This document shows, piece after piece, positions 33,120-41,252 of a stretch of DNA of 64,000 bases. The DNA comes from an uncultured Collinsella sp. (GTDB lineage: Bacteria; Actinomycetota; Coriobacteriia; Coriobacteriales; Coriobacteriaceae): positions 86,403 to 150,402 of the forward strand of contig CABUWV010000004.1 of NCBI GenBank assembly GCA_902495355.1, read 5' to 3'. The notes under the pieces were generated by a model. That model ran no database searches. It was not told where the DNA came from and saw only the letters and a program-made list of their open reading frames with translations. The number at the start of each line of letters is the position of its first letter. The first letter of the stretch is position 1. Both the position numbers and the translations under genes were made by a program.

Positions 33120-35747
33120 TTACTCTGCGTCGGGGACCTCGTAGGTGGCCGCCGGCGTGTTGTCGCACACGACGGTAAAGCCACCGTCCTTGTCGACATC
33201 GACCGTCACCTGATCGCCCTCGCGCACCGTGCCGTCGATGATAGCGGCGGCGATGGCATCCACGACCTCGCGCTGAACCAGACGCTTGAGCGGACGGGCG
33301 CCAAAGACCGGGTCCAGGCCGCCCACGGCGAGCATCTGCTTGGCCGCCGGGGTGATGGCAAGCGTCATGCGCTCCTTGGCCAGACGCGCGCGGACGTCGG
33401 CGAGCTGGATGTCGACGATCTTCTCGATCTGCGCCATACCGAGCGGATGGAACACCACGATATCGTCGATACGGTTGAGGAACTCGGGGCGGAAGGTCTG
33501 AGCCATGGCCGCGTCGACCTGATGGCGCATCTCCTCCTCGTCCTTGCCGGAAAGCTCGGCGATAGCCTTGGAGCCCACGTTAGACGTCATGATGATGATC
33601 GTGTTCTTGAAGGACACCTGACGACCCTGGCCATCGGTCAGACGGCCGTCGTCGAGCACCTGCAACAGCACGTTGAAGACATCAGGATGAGCCTTCTCCA
33701 TCTCGTCGAGCAAGATTACGGAGTACGGGCGACGGCGCACGGCCTCGGTGAGCTGGCCGCCCTCGTCGTAGCCCACGTATCCCGGGGGCGCACCGATCAG
33801 ACGCTGGACGCTGAACTTCTCCATGTATTCGGACATGTCGATACGCACGAGCGCGCGCTCGTCATCGAACAGGCACTCGGCCAGCGCCTTGGCGAGCTCG
33901 GTCTTGCCCACGCCGGTGGGACCCAGGAAGAAGAAGCTTCCGATGGGCTTGTCCGGATCGGAGAGGCCCGCACGGCTGCGGCGCACAGCTGCGGCGACGG
34001 CGGAGACGGCCTCGTCCTGGCCGATGACGCGCTTATGCAGCTCGCCCTCCAAGCCCTTGAGCTTGTCGAGTTCGCCCTGCATCATCTTGGACACGGGCAC
34101 GCCGGTCCAGGCGCTCACGACCTCGGCGATCTCATCGGAGGTCACCTGTTCGTTGAGGCCCTCGCCGTCCTGCTGCTTTTGCGCCTCGAGCGCAGCCTCA
34201 GAATCCTGAATCTGCTGCTGCAGACCCGGGATCACAGAATAGCGAAGCTCGGACGCACGGCCCAGATCGCCGTTGCGCGTCGCGCGCTCCTCCTCGCTCT
34301 TGGCCTCGTCAAGCTGGCCCTTAAGCTCCTGCACGTGGTCGATGGCGTTCTTTTGGTTGAGCCAGCCAGCCTTTTGCACGTTGAGCTTTTCCTGAATCTC
34401 GGCGATCTCCTGGCGCAGGGCTTCCAGACGCTCCTTGGAAGCGTCGTCGGTCTCCTTCATGAGCGCCTGCTCCTCAATCTGCAGCTGGGTGAGCTGACGC
34501 GTGGTGGCGTCGATCTCGACCGGCATGCTGTCGAGCTCCATGCGCAGGCGGCTTGCGGCCTCATCGACCAGATCGATGGCCTTGTCGGGCAGGAAGCGGT
34601 CGGCGATGTAGCGATCGGAGAGGTCGGCGGCGGCCACGAGCGCACTATCGGTGATGTGCACGCCGTGGAAGATCTCGTACTTCTCCTTGAGGCCACGCAG
34701 AATCGAGATGGTGTCCTCGACGGTAGGCTCGCTCACCATAACGGTCTGGAAACGACGGGCGAGCGCCGCATCCTTCTCGATGTACTTGCGGTATTCGTCG
34801 AGCGTGGTCGCGCCGATCGCGTGCAGGTCGCCACGAGCGAGCGCCGGTTTGAGGATGTTGCCGGCGTCCATGGAGCCCTCGGTGGCACCCGCGCCCACGA
34901 TGGTATGGAGCTCATCGATGAACAGGATGACCTTGCCTTCCGATTTTTGCACTTCCTTGAGCACGGCCTTTAAGCGGTCCTCGAACTCGCCGCGGTACTT
35001 GGCGCCGGCGACCAGCGCGCTCATGTCGAGCTCGATGAGGTCGCGGTCGCGCAGGGTGCTCGGCACGTCGCCGGCCACGATACGCTGGGCGATGCCCTCG
35101 ACGATAGCCGTTTTACCGACGCCCGGCTCACCGATGAGCACGGGGTTGTTCTTGGTGCGGCGGGACAGAACCTGAATGGTACGGCGGATCTCGTCGGTAC
35201 GGCCGATGACCGGGTCGAGCTTACCGGCGCGGGCAAGATCGCAGATGTTGCGACCGTACTGCTCCAACGCCTCAAACTGGGTCTTGTCCTCGGCAGACGT
35301 CACGCGGTCATCGCCACGCAGCTCCTCGTAGACCTGCTCGATGCGCTCCTTGGTCACGCCAGCGTCACGCAGTACACGACCAGCCTCGCCCTTGTCCTCG
35401 GCAAGCGCCATCAGCAGATGCTCGGTCACCACAAAGCTGTCGCCCATCTTGGTGGCCTTCTTCTCGGCCTTTTCGATGACGCGGACGAGCTCGTTGGACA
35501 GGCCCATCTGCTGACCCTCGCCCGAAACCTTGGGCGCGCGGTCGACGGCATCCTGCGTGGAGCGTGCGAGCTGGGCCGGATCAGCGCCGATGCGCTCGAT
35601 GATCACGGAGATATTGCGCTCGCCGGCACCGAGCAGGGCAGACAGCAGGTGAATCGGCTCCACCGCGCCGGCCTGCGCATCGGCAGCCGTGCTCATGGCG
35701 GTCTGCAACGCCTCGCGCGACGTCATTGCTAGCTTATCGATTCTCAT
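33120..35747 (-). CDS. clpB: ATP-dependent disaggregase ClpB
   Basis: 875 residues, full length. It has an N-terminal domain, Walker A of NBD1 GEPGVGKTAIVEGIAQRI, a coiled-coil middle domain (about 405-530, with QLQIEEQALMKETDDASKER), and Walker A of NBD2 GPTGVGKTELAKALAECLFD. FVVTEHLLMALAED and GAGATEGSMDAGNILKP are typical of ClpB. It lacks the tripeptide loop of ClpA/ClpX, so it is a disaggregase working with DnaK. The ATG is preceded by AGAGGTG. Its promoter shares a 27-base motif with dnaK. Confidence 0.97.
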   Translation of the reverse strand: MRIDKLAMTSREALQTAMSTAADAQAGAVEPIHLLSALLGAGERNISVIIERIGADPAQLARSTQDAVDRAPKVSGEGQQMGLSNELVRVIEKAEKKATKMGDSFVVTEHLLMALAEDKGEAGRVLRDAGVTKERIEQVYEELRGDDRVTSAEDKTQFEALEQYGRNICDLARAGKLDPVIGRTDEIRRTIQVLSRRTKNNPVLIGEPGVGKTAIVEGIAQRIVAGDVPSTLRDRDLIELDMSALVAGAKYRGEFEDRLKAVLKEVQKSEGKVILFIDELHTIVGAGATEGSMDAGNILKPALARGDLHAIGATTLDEYRKYIEKDAALARRFQTVMVSEPTVEDTISILRGLKEKYEIFHGVHITDSALVAAADLSDRYIADRFLPDKAIDLVDEAASRLRMELDSMPVEIDATTRQLTQLQIEEQALMKETDDASKERLEALRQEIAEIQEKLNVQKAGWLNQKNAIDHVQELKGQLDEAKSEEERATRNGDLGRASELRYSVIPGLQQQIQDSEAALEAQKQQDGEGLNEQVTSDEIAEVVSAWTGVPVSKMMQGELDKLKGLEGELHKRVIGQDEAVSAVAAAVRRSRAGLSDPDKPIGSFFFLGPTGVGKTELAKALAECLFDDERALVRIDMSEYMEKFSVQRLIGAPPGYVGYDEGGQLTEAVRRRPYSVILLDEMEKAHPDVFNVLLQVLDDGRLTDGQGRQVSFKNTIIIMTSNVGSKAIAELSGKDEEEMRHQVDAAMAQTFRPEFLNRIDDIVVFHPLGMAQIEKIVDIQLADVRARLAKERMTLAITPAAKQMLAVGGLDPVFGARPLKRLVQREVVDAIAAAIIDGTVREGDQVTVDVDKDGGFTVVCDNTPAATYEVPDAE

Positions 35748-35836
35748 GGAATCACCTCTCTTGGGGCGGCCGCCCTACGGGGCGGCTTCACGTTGTTCGA
35801 GAAGTATTGTTGCCAGCTTTGTGCGATCTTATACAT

Positions 35837-35863
35837 AAATCTAAGTCTCTATATATAAGATTT
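35837..35863 (-). promoter_or_regulatory. Heat-shock dyad of clpB (HAIR-like)
   Basis: AAATCTAAGTC-N5-ATATAAGATTT, identical outside the five central bases to the element upstream of dnaK. Read on the gene strand it is TCTTATA-N7-ACTTAGA, the same 7-7-7 geometry as the HspR-binding HAIR consensus CTTGAGT-N7-ACTCAAG. A TATAAG -10-like box lies just downstream. hspR is encoded 5 kb away. Confidence 0.65.
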
Positions 35864-35887
35864 TCTGAGTGTTCCCACGACATGCAA

Positions 35888-35922
35888 ACCACCACAAAGG
35901 GGACAGACACCTTTGTGGTGGT
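35888..35922. repeat. CCACCACAAAGG hairpin repeat, copy 1
   Basis: Perfect 13-base arms ACCACCACAAAGG and CCTTTGTGGTGGT around a GGACAGACA loop. It ends 8 bases past the stop of the 35931 gene (minus). Confidence 0.8.
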
Positions 35923-35930
35923 CGCGGTCT

Positions 35931-36602
35931 CTACTCCTTCGCCGGACCCGTACTTCCCGATTCGACGGTCCAGGGCATCTCATCCTCGAACAGCCATGTA
36001 CGGGCAGACCCACTATCGCGTGCAGCCTGCGGGTCAGGCAAGCAGGTCTGTTTATAGGCATCTTGGATACACTGGCCCATAAAATCGTTGAGCTCGGTCT
36101 GGTCGCCCTCCATGACATAGGCGACATCGCCGTCCATGATGTAGATGCCCGGACCCTCATTGTCCTCGTAGCCCGGATCGTACGAGACATCACATAACTT
36201 TGCGCCGTTTGCAGTGTCCAGCTCGATGGAAGAGTGGCATCCGCCAACCATGTCGTTCGCTTTTGCCCGATAGGACGCATATCCATACCAGCGCTTAAAG
36301 ATTTTGCCCTTGAGCAGCTCGGACGCCCTGTCGATCAGACCAGAATCCGTGGTATAGCGCATAGCCCCAAGCTGAATGCGTGGATAATTACTAATGCCCA
36401 GCGCAGCCGGTTGCTCATCAAAATCAACGGTAATGGTCTCGGGCTTGTCGTCGCCGGTCAGAAGTTCGACAGATTGAGTCACAGGCTTGACCACCGGCTC
36501 CGTCACCGCAGCAGGTAGAAATGCCATACCGACAGCGCCCGCGCCAACCACAGCGATCGCAAGCGCCAAGACAATCAATCCAATACGGGCAAAACGGCTC
36601 AC
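35931..36602 (-). CDS. Signal-anchored orphan protein
   Basis: About 223 residues if started at the GTG at 36602, which has GGGG about ten bases upstream; a longer GTG-initiated frame reaches 36641, so the start is uncertain. One N-terminal helix (IGLIVLALAIAVVGAGAVGM) leads to an extracytoplasmic domain with GGCHSSIELD, LCDVSYDPGYEDNEG, GIYIMDGDVAYVMEGD and FMGQCIQDAYKQTCLPD (four Cys). No family recognised. It is flanked on both sides by the same hairpin repeat, as is its convergently unrelated neighbour at 36837. Confidence 0.65.
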   Translation of the reverse strand: MSRFARIGLIVLALAIAVVGAGAVGMAFLPAAVTEPVVKPVTQSVELLTGDDKPETITVDFDEQPAALGISNYPRIQLGAMRYTTDSGLIDRASELLKGKIFKRWYGYASYRAKANDMVGGCHSSIELDTANGAKLCDVSYDPGYEDNEGPGIYIMDGDVAYVMEGDQTELNDFMGQCIQDAYKQTCLPDPQAARDSGSARTWLFEDEMPWTVESGSTGPAKE

Positions 36603-36691
36603 GGCAAAACACCCCACAATGCAAACCTTCGCCACCTGCACTAATGATACCGCCAGCTAACACTATTACCAAAAGAAGCCGCGCGCTCCTC

Positions 36692-36726
36692 ACCACCACA
36701 AAGGGGACAGGCACCTTTGTGGTGGT
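36692..36726. repeat. CCACCACAAAGG hairpin repeat, copy 2
   Basis: Arms ACCACCACAAAGG and CCTTTGTGGTGGT, loop GGACAGGCA. It sits in the divergent spacer between the two orphan genes at 35931 (minus) and 36837 (plus). Confidence 0.8.
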
Positions 36727-36836
36727 TTTCGACGCTAACGGTCGACCATCTCGCGCCATGAGATTAAACTTGAATTGTTCTCTGAACATATCCATTTCTG
36801 CCTATCCTCAACAGATCTCTGTCTCGAGGAGCGCAT

Positions 36837-37505
36837 ATGAAGCCGTCTCATTCCACCGGTCGCAACGTCATCGCCATTCTCGCCATACCCATCGTGATGC
36901 TCTTCCTTATCGTCATCACGCCCTTTTCTTTTGGTATCGCCTCGCCCTTCGATCTTTGCGGGATGATCGACGCCGGCTCGCGTGCCACCTCGCTTTCCTT
37001 TATCTGTCGCGGCGTGTTTTACGAAGATGGAATTCCCACCGGAATTTGGCGGTCAAAGTTGCCACTGCTCGGTCAGATCGACGGACGGCCTCCTTATTTC
37101 TGCCTTGAACCTCAGGCGATGAATTATTTGATCGACGACCAGCCCCTCGATTCCATCACCCTCGCCTACGACTATGCTCCAAACACCGACGAGCGCCACA
37201 TGAACCAAGTCCTCGACAAGCTACTTGGACAGTGCGGGCTCACCGACGAGGCCGGTCGAACCATCAATAATGACCCGAAGCTGATGCAAACAGAACTCCG
37301 TCGCATCGGAGAAATCAGGGGACGAGGTAGGGCTGCCTACTGGCAGGCCTGGGCGGTGCGCAACAAGAGCGAATTTGGACACAGCACCTATATGGTCACC
37401 GTCTACACCAGAGACGGAATCAAGGGCAATGTTGACGATTTCGCGTCATCCAAACTCGGCATCCCCAAAACAACCAAACCCGCCAGCCCGGATGAAATCC
37501 TGTAG
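36837..37505 (+). CDS. Signal-anchored orphan protein
   Basis: 222 residues, ATG after GAGGAG. An N-terminal helix (VIAILAIPIVMLFLIVITPF) is followed by an outside domain with FDLCGMID, SFICRGVFYEDG, PPYFCLEPQ and LLGQCGLTDEAG, and a C-terminal AYWQAWAVRNKSEFGHSTYM. Four Cys suggest disulfides. It has the same overall plan as the 35931 protein (anchor, about 180-residue Cys-containing domain) but no clear sequence similarity. No family recognised. Confidence 0.65.
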   Translation: MKPSHSTGRNVIAILAIPIVMLFLIVITPFSFGIASPFDLCGMIDAGSRATSLSFICRGVFYEDGIPTGIWRSKLPLLGQIDGRPPYFCLEPQAMNYLIDDQPLDSITLAYDYAPNTDERHMNQVLDKLLGQCGLTDEAGRTINNDPKLMQTELRRIGEIRGRGRAAYWQAWAVRNKSEFGHSTYMVTVYTRDGIKGNVDDFASSKLGIPKTTKPASPDEIL

Positions 37506-37559
37506 GGACGCTCATTAGAATGTCGTTCAACGAGCACGGCAACATCGAGCTCGCCCCCC

Positions 37560-37594
37560 ACCGCCACAAAGGGGACAGGCACCTTTGTGGTGAT
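37560..37594. repeat. CCACCACAAAGG hairpin repeat, copy 3
   Basis: ACCGCCACAAAGG pairs with CCTTTGTGGTGAT imperfectly around GGACAGGCA. It lies 55 bases after the 36837 gene. Confidence 0.7.
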
Positions 37595-37620
37595 CTTCGG
37601 CCCCGGCGTTCACCATCTCA

Positions 37621-37744
37621 ATCTGTAACATCTAGCGGCCGTTTTTGGGTCCAGATGTTACAGATCGAGATGAATTGTTCAGCGGTGCCCGTTTATCTAG
37701 ATCTGTAACAACTACTCGGCAAATAAGGGTCTACCTATTACAGA
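37621..37744. repeat. Two CTGTAACA palindromes in tandem
   Basis: First copy: perfect 13-base arms ATCTGTAACATCT (37621-37633) and AGATGTTACAGAT (37653-37665). Second copy: TCTGTAA (37702) and TTACAGA (ending 37744) with a decayed interior. Both lie between hairpin copies 3 and 4, together making a composite repeat block with no gene. Confidence 0.6.
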
Positions 37745-37760
37745 ACGAGACAAACCGCGG

Positions 37761-37795
37761 ACCACCACAAAGGTGCCTGTCCCCATTGTGGTGGT
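37761..37795. repeat. CCACCACAAAGG hairpin repeat, copy 4 (inverted)
   Basis: Same hairpin in opposite orientation: the loop reads TGCCTGTCC instead of GGACAGGCA. Arms ACCACCACAAAGG and CCATTGTGGTGGT, one mismatch. Confidence 0.75.
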
Positions 37796-37885
37796 CCAAC
37801 AAAGAAGCCGCCCCAATAAAAAGAGGCGGCATCAAGCAGGTCTATTTATTAGCGTCCCTCAAGACCCAATGAGAACGTCGCGGTA

Positions 37886-37957
37886 GCCCCGGCCACACCT
37901 TTCCCTCGGGCGACCCTCGCGAAGCGCGTGAGCACGAGGGAAAGGTGTGTCCGGGGC
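37886..37957. repeat. Large inverted repeat downstream of the hydratase gene
   Basis: 23-base arms (37886-37908 and 37935-37957, core CACACCTTTCCCTCG) pair with a single mismatch; the 26-base interior can itself fold. It lies 11 bases past the hydratase stop on the minus strand. No T-run follows, so it is not a typical intrinsic terminator, though it may protect the mRNA 3' end. Confidence 0.6.
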
Positions 37958-37968
37958 GTACAGCAGAG

Positions 37969-40269
37969 TTACTCGGCAGCGGTCTTGAACTTGTTGTAGT
38001 TGATCAGGCAGCCGGCCTTGACGATGGCGCGCTCCTCGGCCGTCATATCGGCAATGTAGAGCTCAATCTGCTCAACCGCACCGTCGGCACGCACCACATA
38101 GGCAGCGATGTTCTTCAGATCACCGTCGAGCGCGGCGCGAATACCCGGCACAAAGACGTAGTCGCCCACCTCAAAGTTGGGCTCCGCCTCCATCTGGAAG
38201 GGCACCATGCCCCAGTTCATCACGTTGGAGCGATAGCGCTTGGTGGCGTACTCGTGGACGATGTTGGCCAGGCCGCCAATTACGCGCTGGCAGCTCGCGG
38301 CCTGCTCGCGGGCAGAACCGTCACCGGGCTTCTTGGCATAGAGCATGGAGCCGTACTCAGTCGCCTTGGCATCGGCCGCGACACCCGCGCCGGTCAGCGC
38401 CTCAAACACGCTGGCAAGCTCGGCATCGAGTGCCGCCAGGTCGCCCGCTGCCTCGCCGGCAACGCGGCGCTTTTCCACCGCGTCGACCTCCTTGGAGCGG
38501 CCCACGTAGGCAGGGTCGCGACGGCTGAGCGTAAACTCGGCCAGACCCAGCGGGTTGGAGCGGAAGGAGCTCGTCTCGCCCGAGGGAATGAGCTCGTCGG
38601 TCGTAGTGACCGGGTCCATGATCTTGGAGCACACCTTGAGCAGGATGTCGTCGCCGAGGGGCTCCATCGCGGGCCACGGCTTGATGTTGGGGCCTTCGAC
38701 CAGCTCGTCGGCAGGCTCCGCCTTGCCAAAGCCCCAGTACACGCGCTTTTTGTACGGCGCATCGTCAAAGGTGTACTCGCAGGCCTCGTCCCAAGTGTCT
38801 TCGGGCAGGTCGGTCGCCGACGTCAGGACGCCGCCGTTGGCAGCTGTCGCCGCAATGGAGCGGGCATCCATCAGGGCCACGGCGCTCAGCTGGCCATTAC
38901 CCGGCTTGGAACCCTCGCGGTTGGGGAAATTGCGCGTGGTGTGGCGGATGGACAGGCCGTTGTTGGCAGGCGTGTCGCCGGCGCCGAAGCACGGGCCGCA
39001 GAACGCCGTGCGAACGATCGCACCGGCCTCCATGAGGTCGTAGATATAGCCGCGGCGCGTAAGCTCGAGTGCCACAGGCTGGCTCGTGGGATAGACCGAC
39101 AGCGAGAACTCGCCGCAGCCGGTGTTGGCACCCTTGAGCACGCGAGCAGCCTGGACCACGGAATCGTAATTGCCGCCCGAGCAGCCGGCGATGACGCCCT
39201 GCTGCACGTGCAGCTTACCGTCGACGATCTTGTCGAGCAGGCTAAAGTGCGTCTTGCCCTCGCCAATCTTGGCGGCCTCGAGCTCGACCTCATGCAGGAT
39301 GTCCTCGAGGTTCTCGTTGAGCTCATCGATCTCAAAGCCGTTGGAAGGATGGAACGGCAGGGCGATCATGGGCTTGATGCTCGACAGATCGACCTCGACA
39401 CAGCCGTCGTAGTAGGCGACATCGGCGGGCTTGAGCTCGCGGTAGTCGTCGCCGCGGCCGTGCATGGCCAAAAACGCGTGCGTGTCCTCGTCGGTGGCCC
39501 AGATGCTCGACAGGCAGGTGGTCTCGGTAGTCATGACGTCGACGCCGTTGCGGTAGTCAGTCGTCATGCTCGCGATGCCGGGGCCCACAAACTCCATGAC
39601 CTTGTTCTTAACGTAGCCCTTGGCAAAGACGGCACGGATGATGGCGAGCGCCACGTCGTGCGGGCCGACGCCGGGGCGCGGGGCGCCCGTGAGGTAGATG
39701 GCGACAACGCCGGGATAGGCGACATCGTAGGTGTCACGCAGCAGCTGCTTGGCCAGCTCCCCGCCGCCCTCGCCCACGGCCATGGTGCCCAGGGCGCCGT
39801 AGCGGGTGTGCGAGTCGGAGCCCAAGATCATCTTGCCGCAGCCGGCAAAGTTCTCACGCATAAAGGAGTGGATGACGGCGATGTGCGGCGGAACGAAGAT
39901 GCCGCCGTACTTTTTGGCAGCCGAGAGACCGAAGACGTGGTCGTCCTCGTTGATGGTACCGCCCACAGCACACAGCGAGTTGTGGCAGTTGGTAAGCACG
40001 TAAGGCAGCGGGAACTGCTCCATGCCCGAGGCGCGCGCCGTCTGGATGATGCCGACAAAGGTGATGTCGTGGCTCGCCATGGCGTCGAAGCGAATCTTGA
40101 GCGCCTCGGGGTCGCCGGACGTATTGTGTGCTTGAAGGATCGAATACGCGATGGTGCCGCGCTTGGCATCCTCGGGCGTCTGCGTAATACCGCGCTCGGC
40201 AGCCTCGGCCACAGGCACAACCTCACTGCCGTTACGCAGGTAGATGCCGTCCTCGTACAGCTTGACCAT
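37969..40269 (-). CDS. Aconitase-family hydratase (YbhJ-like)
   Basis: 766 residues from MVKLYEDGIYLRNGSEVVPV; GGGAG precedes the ATG at 40269. The iron-sulfur and substrate motifs of the aconitase superfamily are present: NCHNSLCAVGG, GSDSHTRYGALGTMAVGEGG, AGCSGGNYDS, FCGPCFGAGDTPANNGLS and, at the end, RSNVMNWGMVPF. It is closer to the uncharacterised YbhJ hydratase group than to AcnA/AcnB or LeuC. No citrate-synthase or isocitrate dehydrogenase gene is nearby, so the substrate is uncertain. Confidence 0.88.
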   Translation of the reverse strand: MVKLYEDGIYLRNGSEVVPVAEAAERGITQTPEDAKRGTIAYSILQAHNTSGDPEALKIRFDAMASHDITFVGIIQTARASGMEQFPLPYVLTNCHNSLCAVGGTINEDDHVFGLSAAKKYGGIFVPPHIAVIHSFMRENFAGCGKMILGSDSHTRYGALGTMAVGEGGGELAKQLLRDTYDVAYPGVVAIYLTGAPRPGVGPHDVALAIIRAVFAKGYVKNKVMEFVGPGIASMTTDYRNGVDVMTTETTCLSSIWATDEDTHAFLAMHGRGDDYRELKPADVAYYDGCVEVDLSSIKPMIALPFHPSNGFEIDELNENLEDILHEVELEAAKIGEGKTHFSLLDKIVDGKLHVQQGVIAGCSGGNYDSVVQAARVLKGANTGCGEFSLSVYPTSQPVALELTRRGYIYDLMEAGAIVRTAFCGPCFGAGDTPANNGLSIRHTTRNFPNREGSKPGNGQLSAVALMDARSIAATAANGGVLTSATDLPEDTWDEACEYTFDDAPYKKRVYWGFGKAEPADELVEGPNIKPWPAMEPLGDDILLKVCSKIMDPVTTTDELIPSGETSSFRSNPLGLAEFTLSRRDPAYVGRSKEVDAVEKRRVAGEAAGDLAALDAELASVFEALTGAGVAADAKATEYGSMLYAKKPGDGSAREQAASCQRVIGGLANIVHEYATKRYRSNVMNWGMVPFQMEAEPNFEVGDYVFVPGIRAALDGDLKNIAAYVVRADGAVEQIELYIADMTAEERAIVKAGCLINYNKFKTAAE

Positions 40270-40314
40270 ACTGTCTCCCACTCTGCCCAAAAGATTTGGG
40301 CGCATAGCATACAT

Positions 40315-40442
40315 TCGTTCAATATCGTGCCATAGAACGGTTGCGAGTGGGTTACGAATCTACACGTTCACTTTATCTCGGTAAAGCATGGGACGGGCCC
40401 GATGTGGGCAGGCAGATTTGGTGCAAGAGCGTCCCTTTCGAC
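40315..40442. other. Spacer upstream of the hydratase
   Basis: About 130 bases that probably contain the hydratase promoter on the minus strand; no clear box pair or operator seen. The remaining intergenic DNA up to hspR is filled by repeat elements. Confidence 0.3.
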
Positions 40443-40471
40443 TAGTCATTTAAGAACGTCCCCAATGACTA
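40443..40471. repeat. TAGTC palindromic repeat, copy 2
   Basis: TAGTCATT (40443-40450) and AATGACTA (40464-40471) around TAAGAACGTCCCC. The 32 bases from 40440 to 40471 are identical to 63824-63855. A half copy (TTTAAGAACGTCCCC then ACGACTA) follows directly at 40472-40494. Confidence 0.8.
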
Positions 40472-40600
40472 TTTAAGAACGTCCCCAACGACTACCGCAT
40501 CCGGAGCAAGGCAACGCCGCAGGCAGAGGACGGACAGCGAGCGGGCCGTATTTCCAAAGTGAGGAACGTCCCCAAGTGCCGCATCCGGGCCATGGCAACG

Positions 40601-40764
40601 CCGATGTTTTGGCAACGACAGCGAAAGCCCGCCAGAGCGAGCAAGGTGCCTTGAAACAAGGCGGCATTGATCTTTTGATCATGCCGTCGAAGTTGAAAGG
40701 CAGATTGCCGCTCTGGCGGGCTTGCAGCGTCGACTGGTTACGCGGGTTGGTAAACCCGCGTAAC
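40601..40764 (-). repeat. Cloverleaf-like structured element after hspR, copy 1
   Basis: A 15-bp outer stem AAGCCCGCCAGAGCG/CGCTCTGGCGGGCTT (40625-40639, 40708-40722) encloses three hairpins: GCCTTG-AAA-CAAGGC, GGCAT-T-GATC-TTTT-GATC-ATGCC, and GGCA-GAT-TGCC. A separate hairpin GTTACGCGGGTT/AACCCGCGTAAC (40737-40764) abuts the hspR stop, sharing one base. A second copy at 60480-60645 keeps all stems but changes the terminal hairpin to GTTGCGGCGTTT/AAACGCCGCAAC and GATC/GATC to GACC/GGTC, i.e. compensatory change. It has no T-run. Confidence 0.8.
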
Positions 40765-41180
40765 TACAAATCTCCGCCGGCGCCCAAAAGCTTGCGCATG
40801 ACTTGCTCGGGGTTGACTGAGCCGTCGCGCGGGGCCAGGGCGGTAATCTTCTTTTGCATCTTGTACTCGTGCAGCTCATCTTCGAGCTGGCGTACGCGGG
40901 CACGGAGTTTTTCGTTCTCGCGCTCGCGCTCCTCGGCACGCTCCTTCATGTCGAGGATGCGCACCACGCCGGCAAGGTTGATGCCCTCGTCGGTCAGTTG
41001 GTTGATGAGCTCCAGGCGCTCGATATCGGCGCGCGAATACAGACGCGTGTTGCCGCCCGAGCGCTGGGGGTTCACCAGGCCCTTGGACTCGTAGACGCGC
41101 AGAGTCTGCGGATGCATGCCGGTCAACTCGGCCGCCACGCTGATCATGTACAGCGGTTTATTCCTATTGTCCTCGGCCAT
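40764..41180 (-). CDS. hspR: Heat-shock repressor HspR (MerR family)
   Basis: 138 residues. The N-terminal MerR helix-turn-helix is PLYMISVAAELTGMHPQTLR, then VYESKGLVNPQRSGGNTRLY and SRADIERLELINQLTDEGIN. A coiled coil (KERAEERERENEKLRARVRQ) and a short basic tail follow. It is the last gene of dnaK-grpE-dnaJ-hspR, the classic actinobacterial heat-shock operon, in which HspR with DnaK represses the operon and clpB. Confidence 0.94.
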   Translation of the reverse strand: MAEDNRNKPLYMISVAAELTGMHPQTLRVYESKGLVNPQRSGGNTRLYSRADIERLELINQLTDEGINLAGVVRILDMKERAEERERENEKLRARVRQLEDELHEYKMQKKITALAPRDGSVNPEQVMRKLLGAGGDL

Positions 41181-41252
41181 GCTACCTGACCCCTTTCCGT
41201 CTCGTTATCGTCCATCATAAGCCCGCGGGCGCGGGTGTGCGCCACGACCGCC

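Noticed and set aside
37945..40335. 796-codon open frame on the plus strand opposite the hydratase
   Set aside because: It is antisense to a clear aconitase-family gene, its product is His/Gly/Leu-rich with no motifs, and high GC makes such shadows common.
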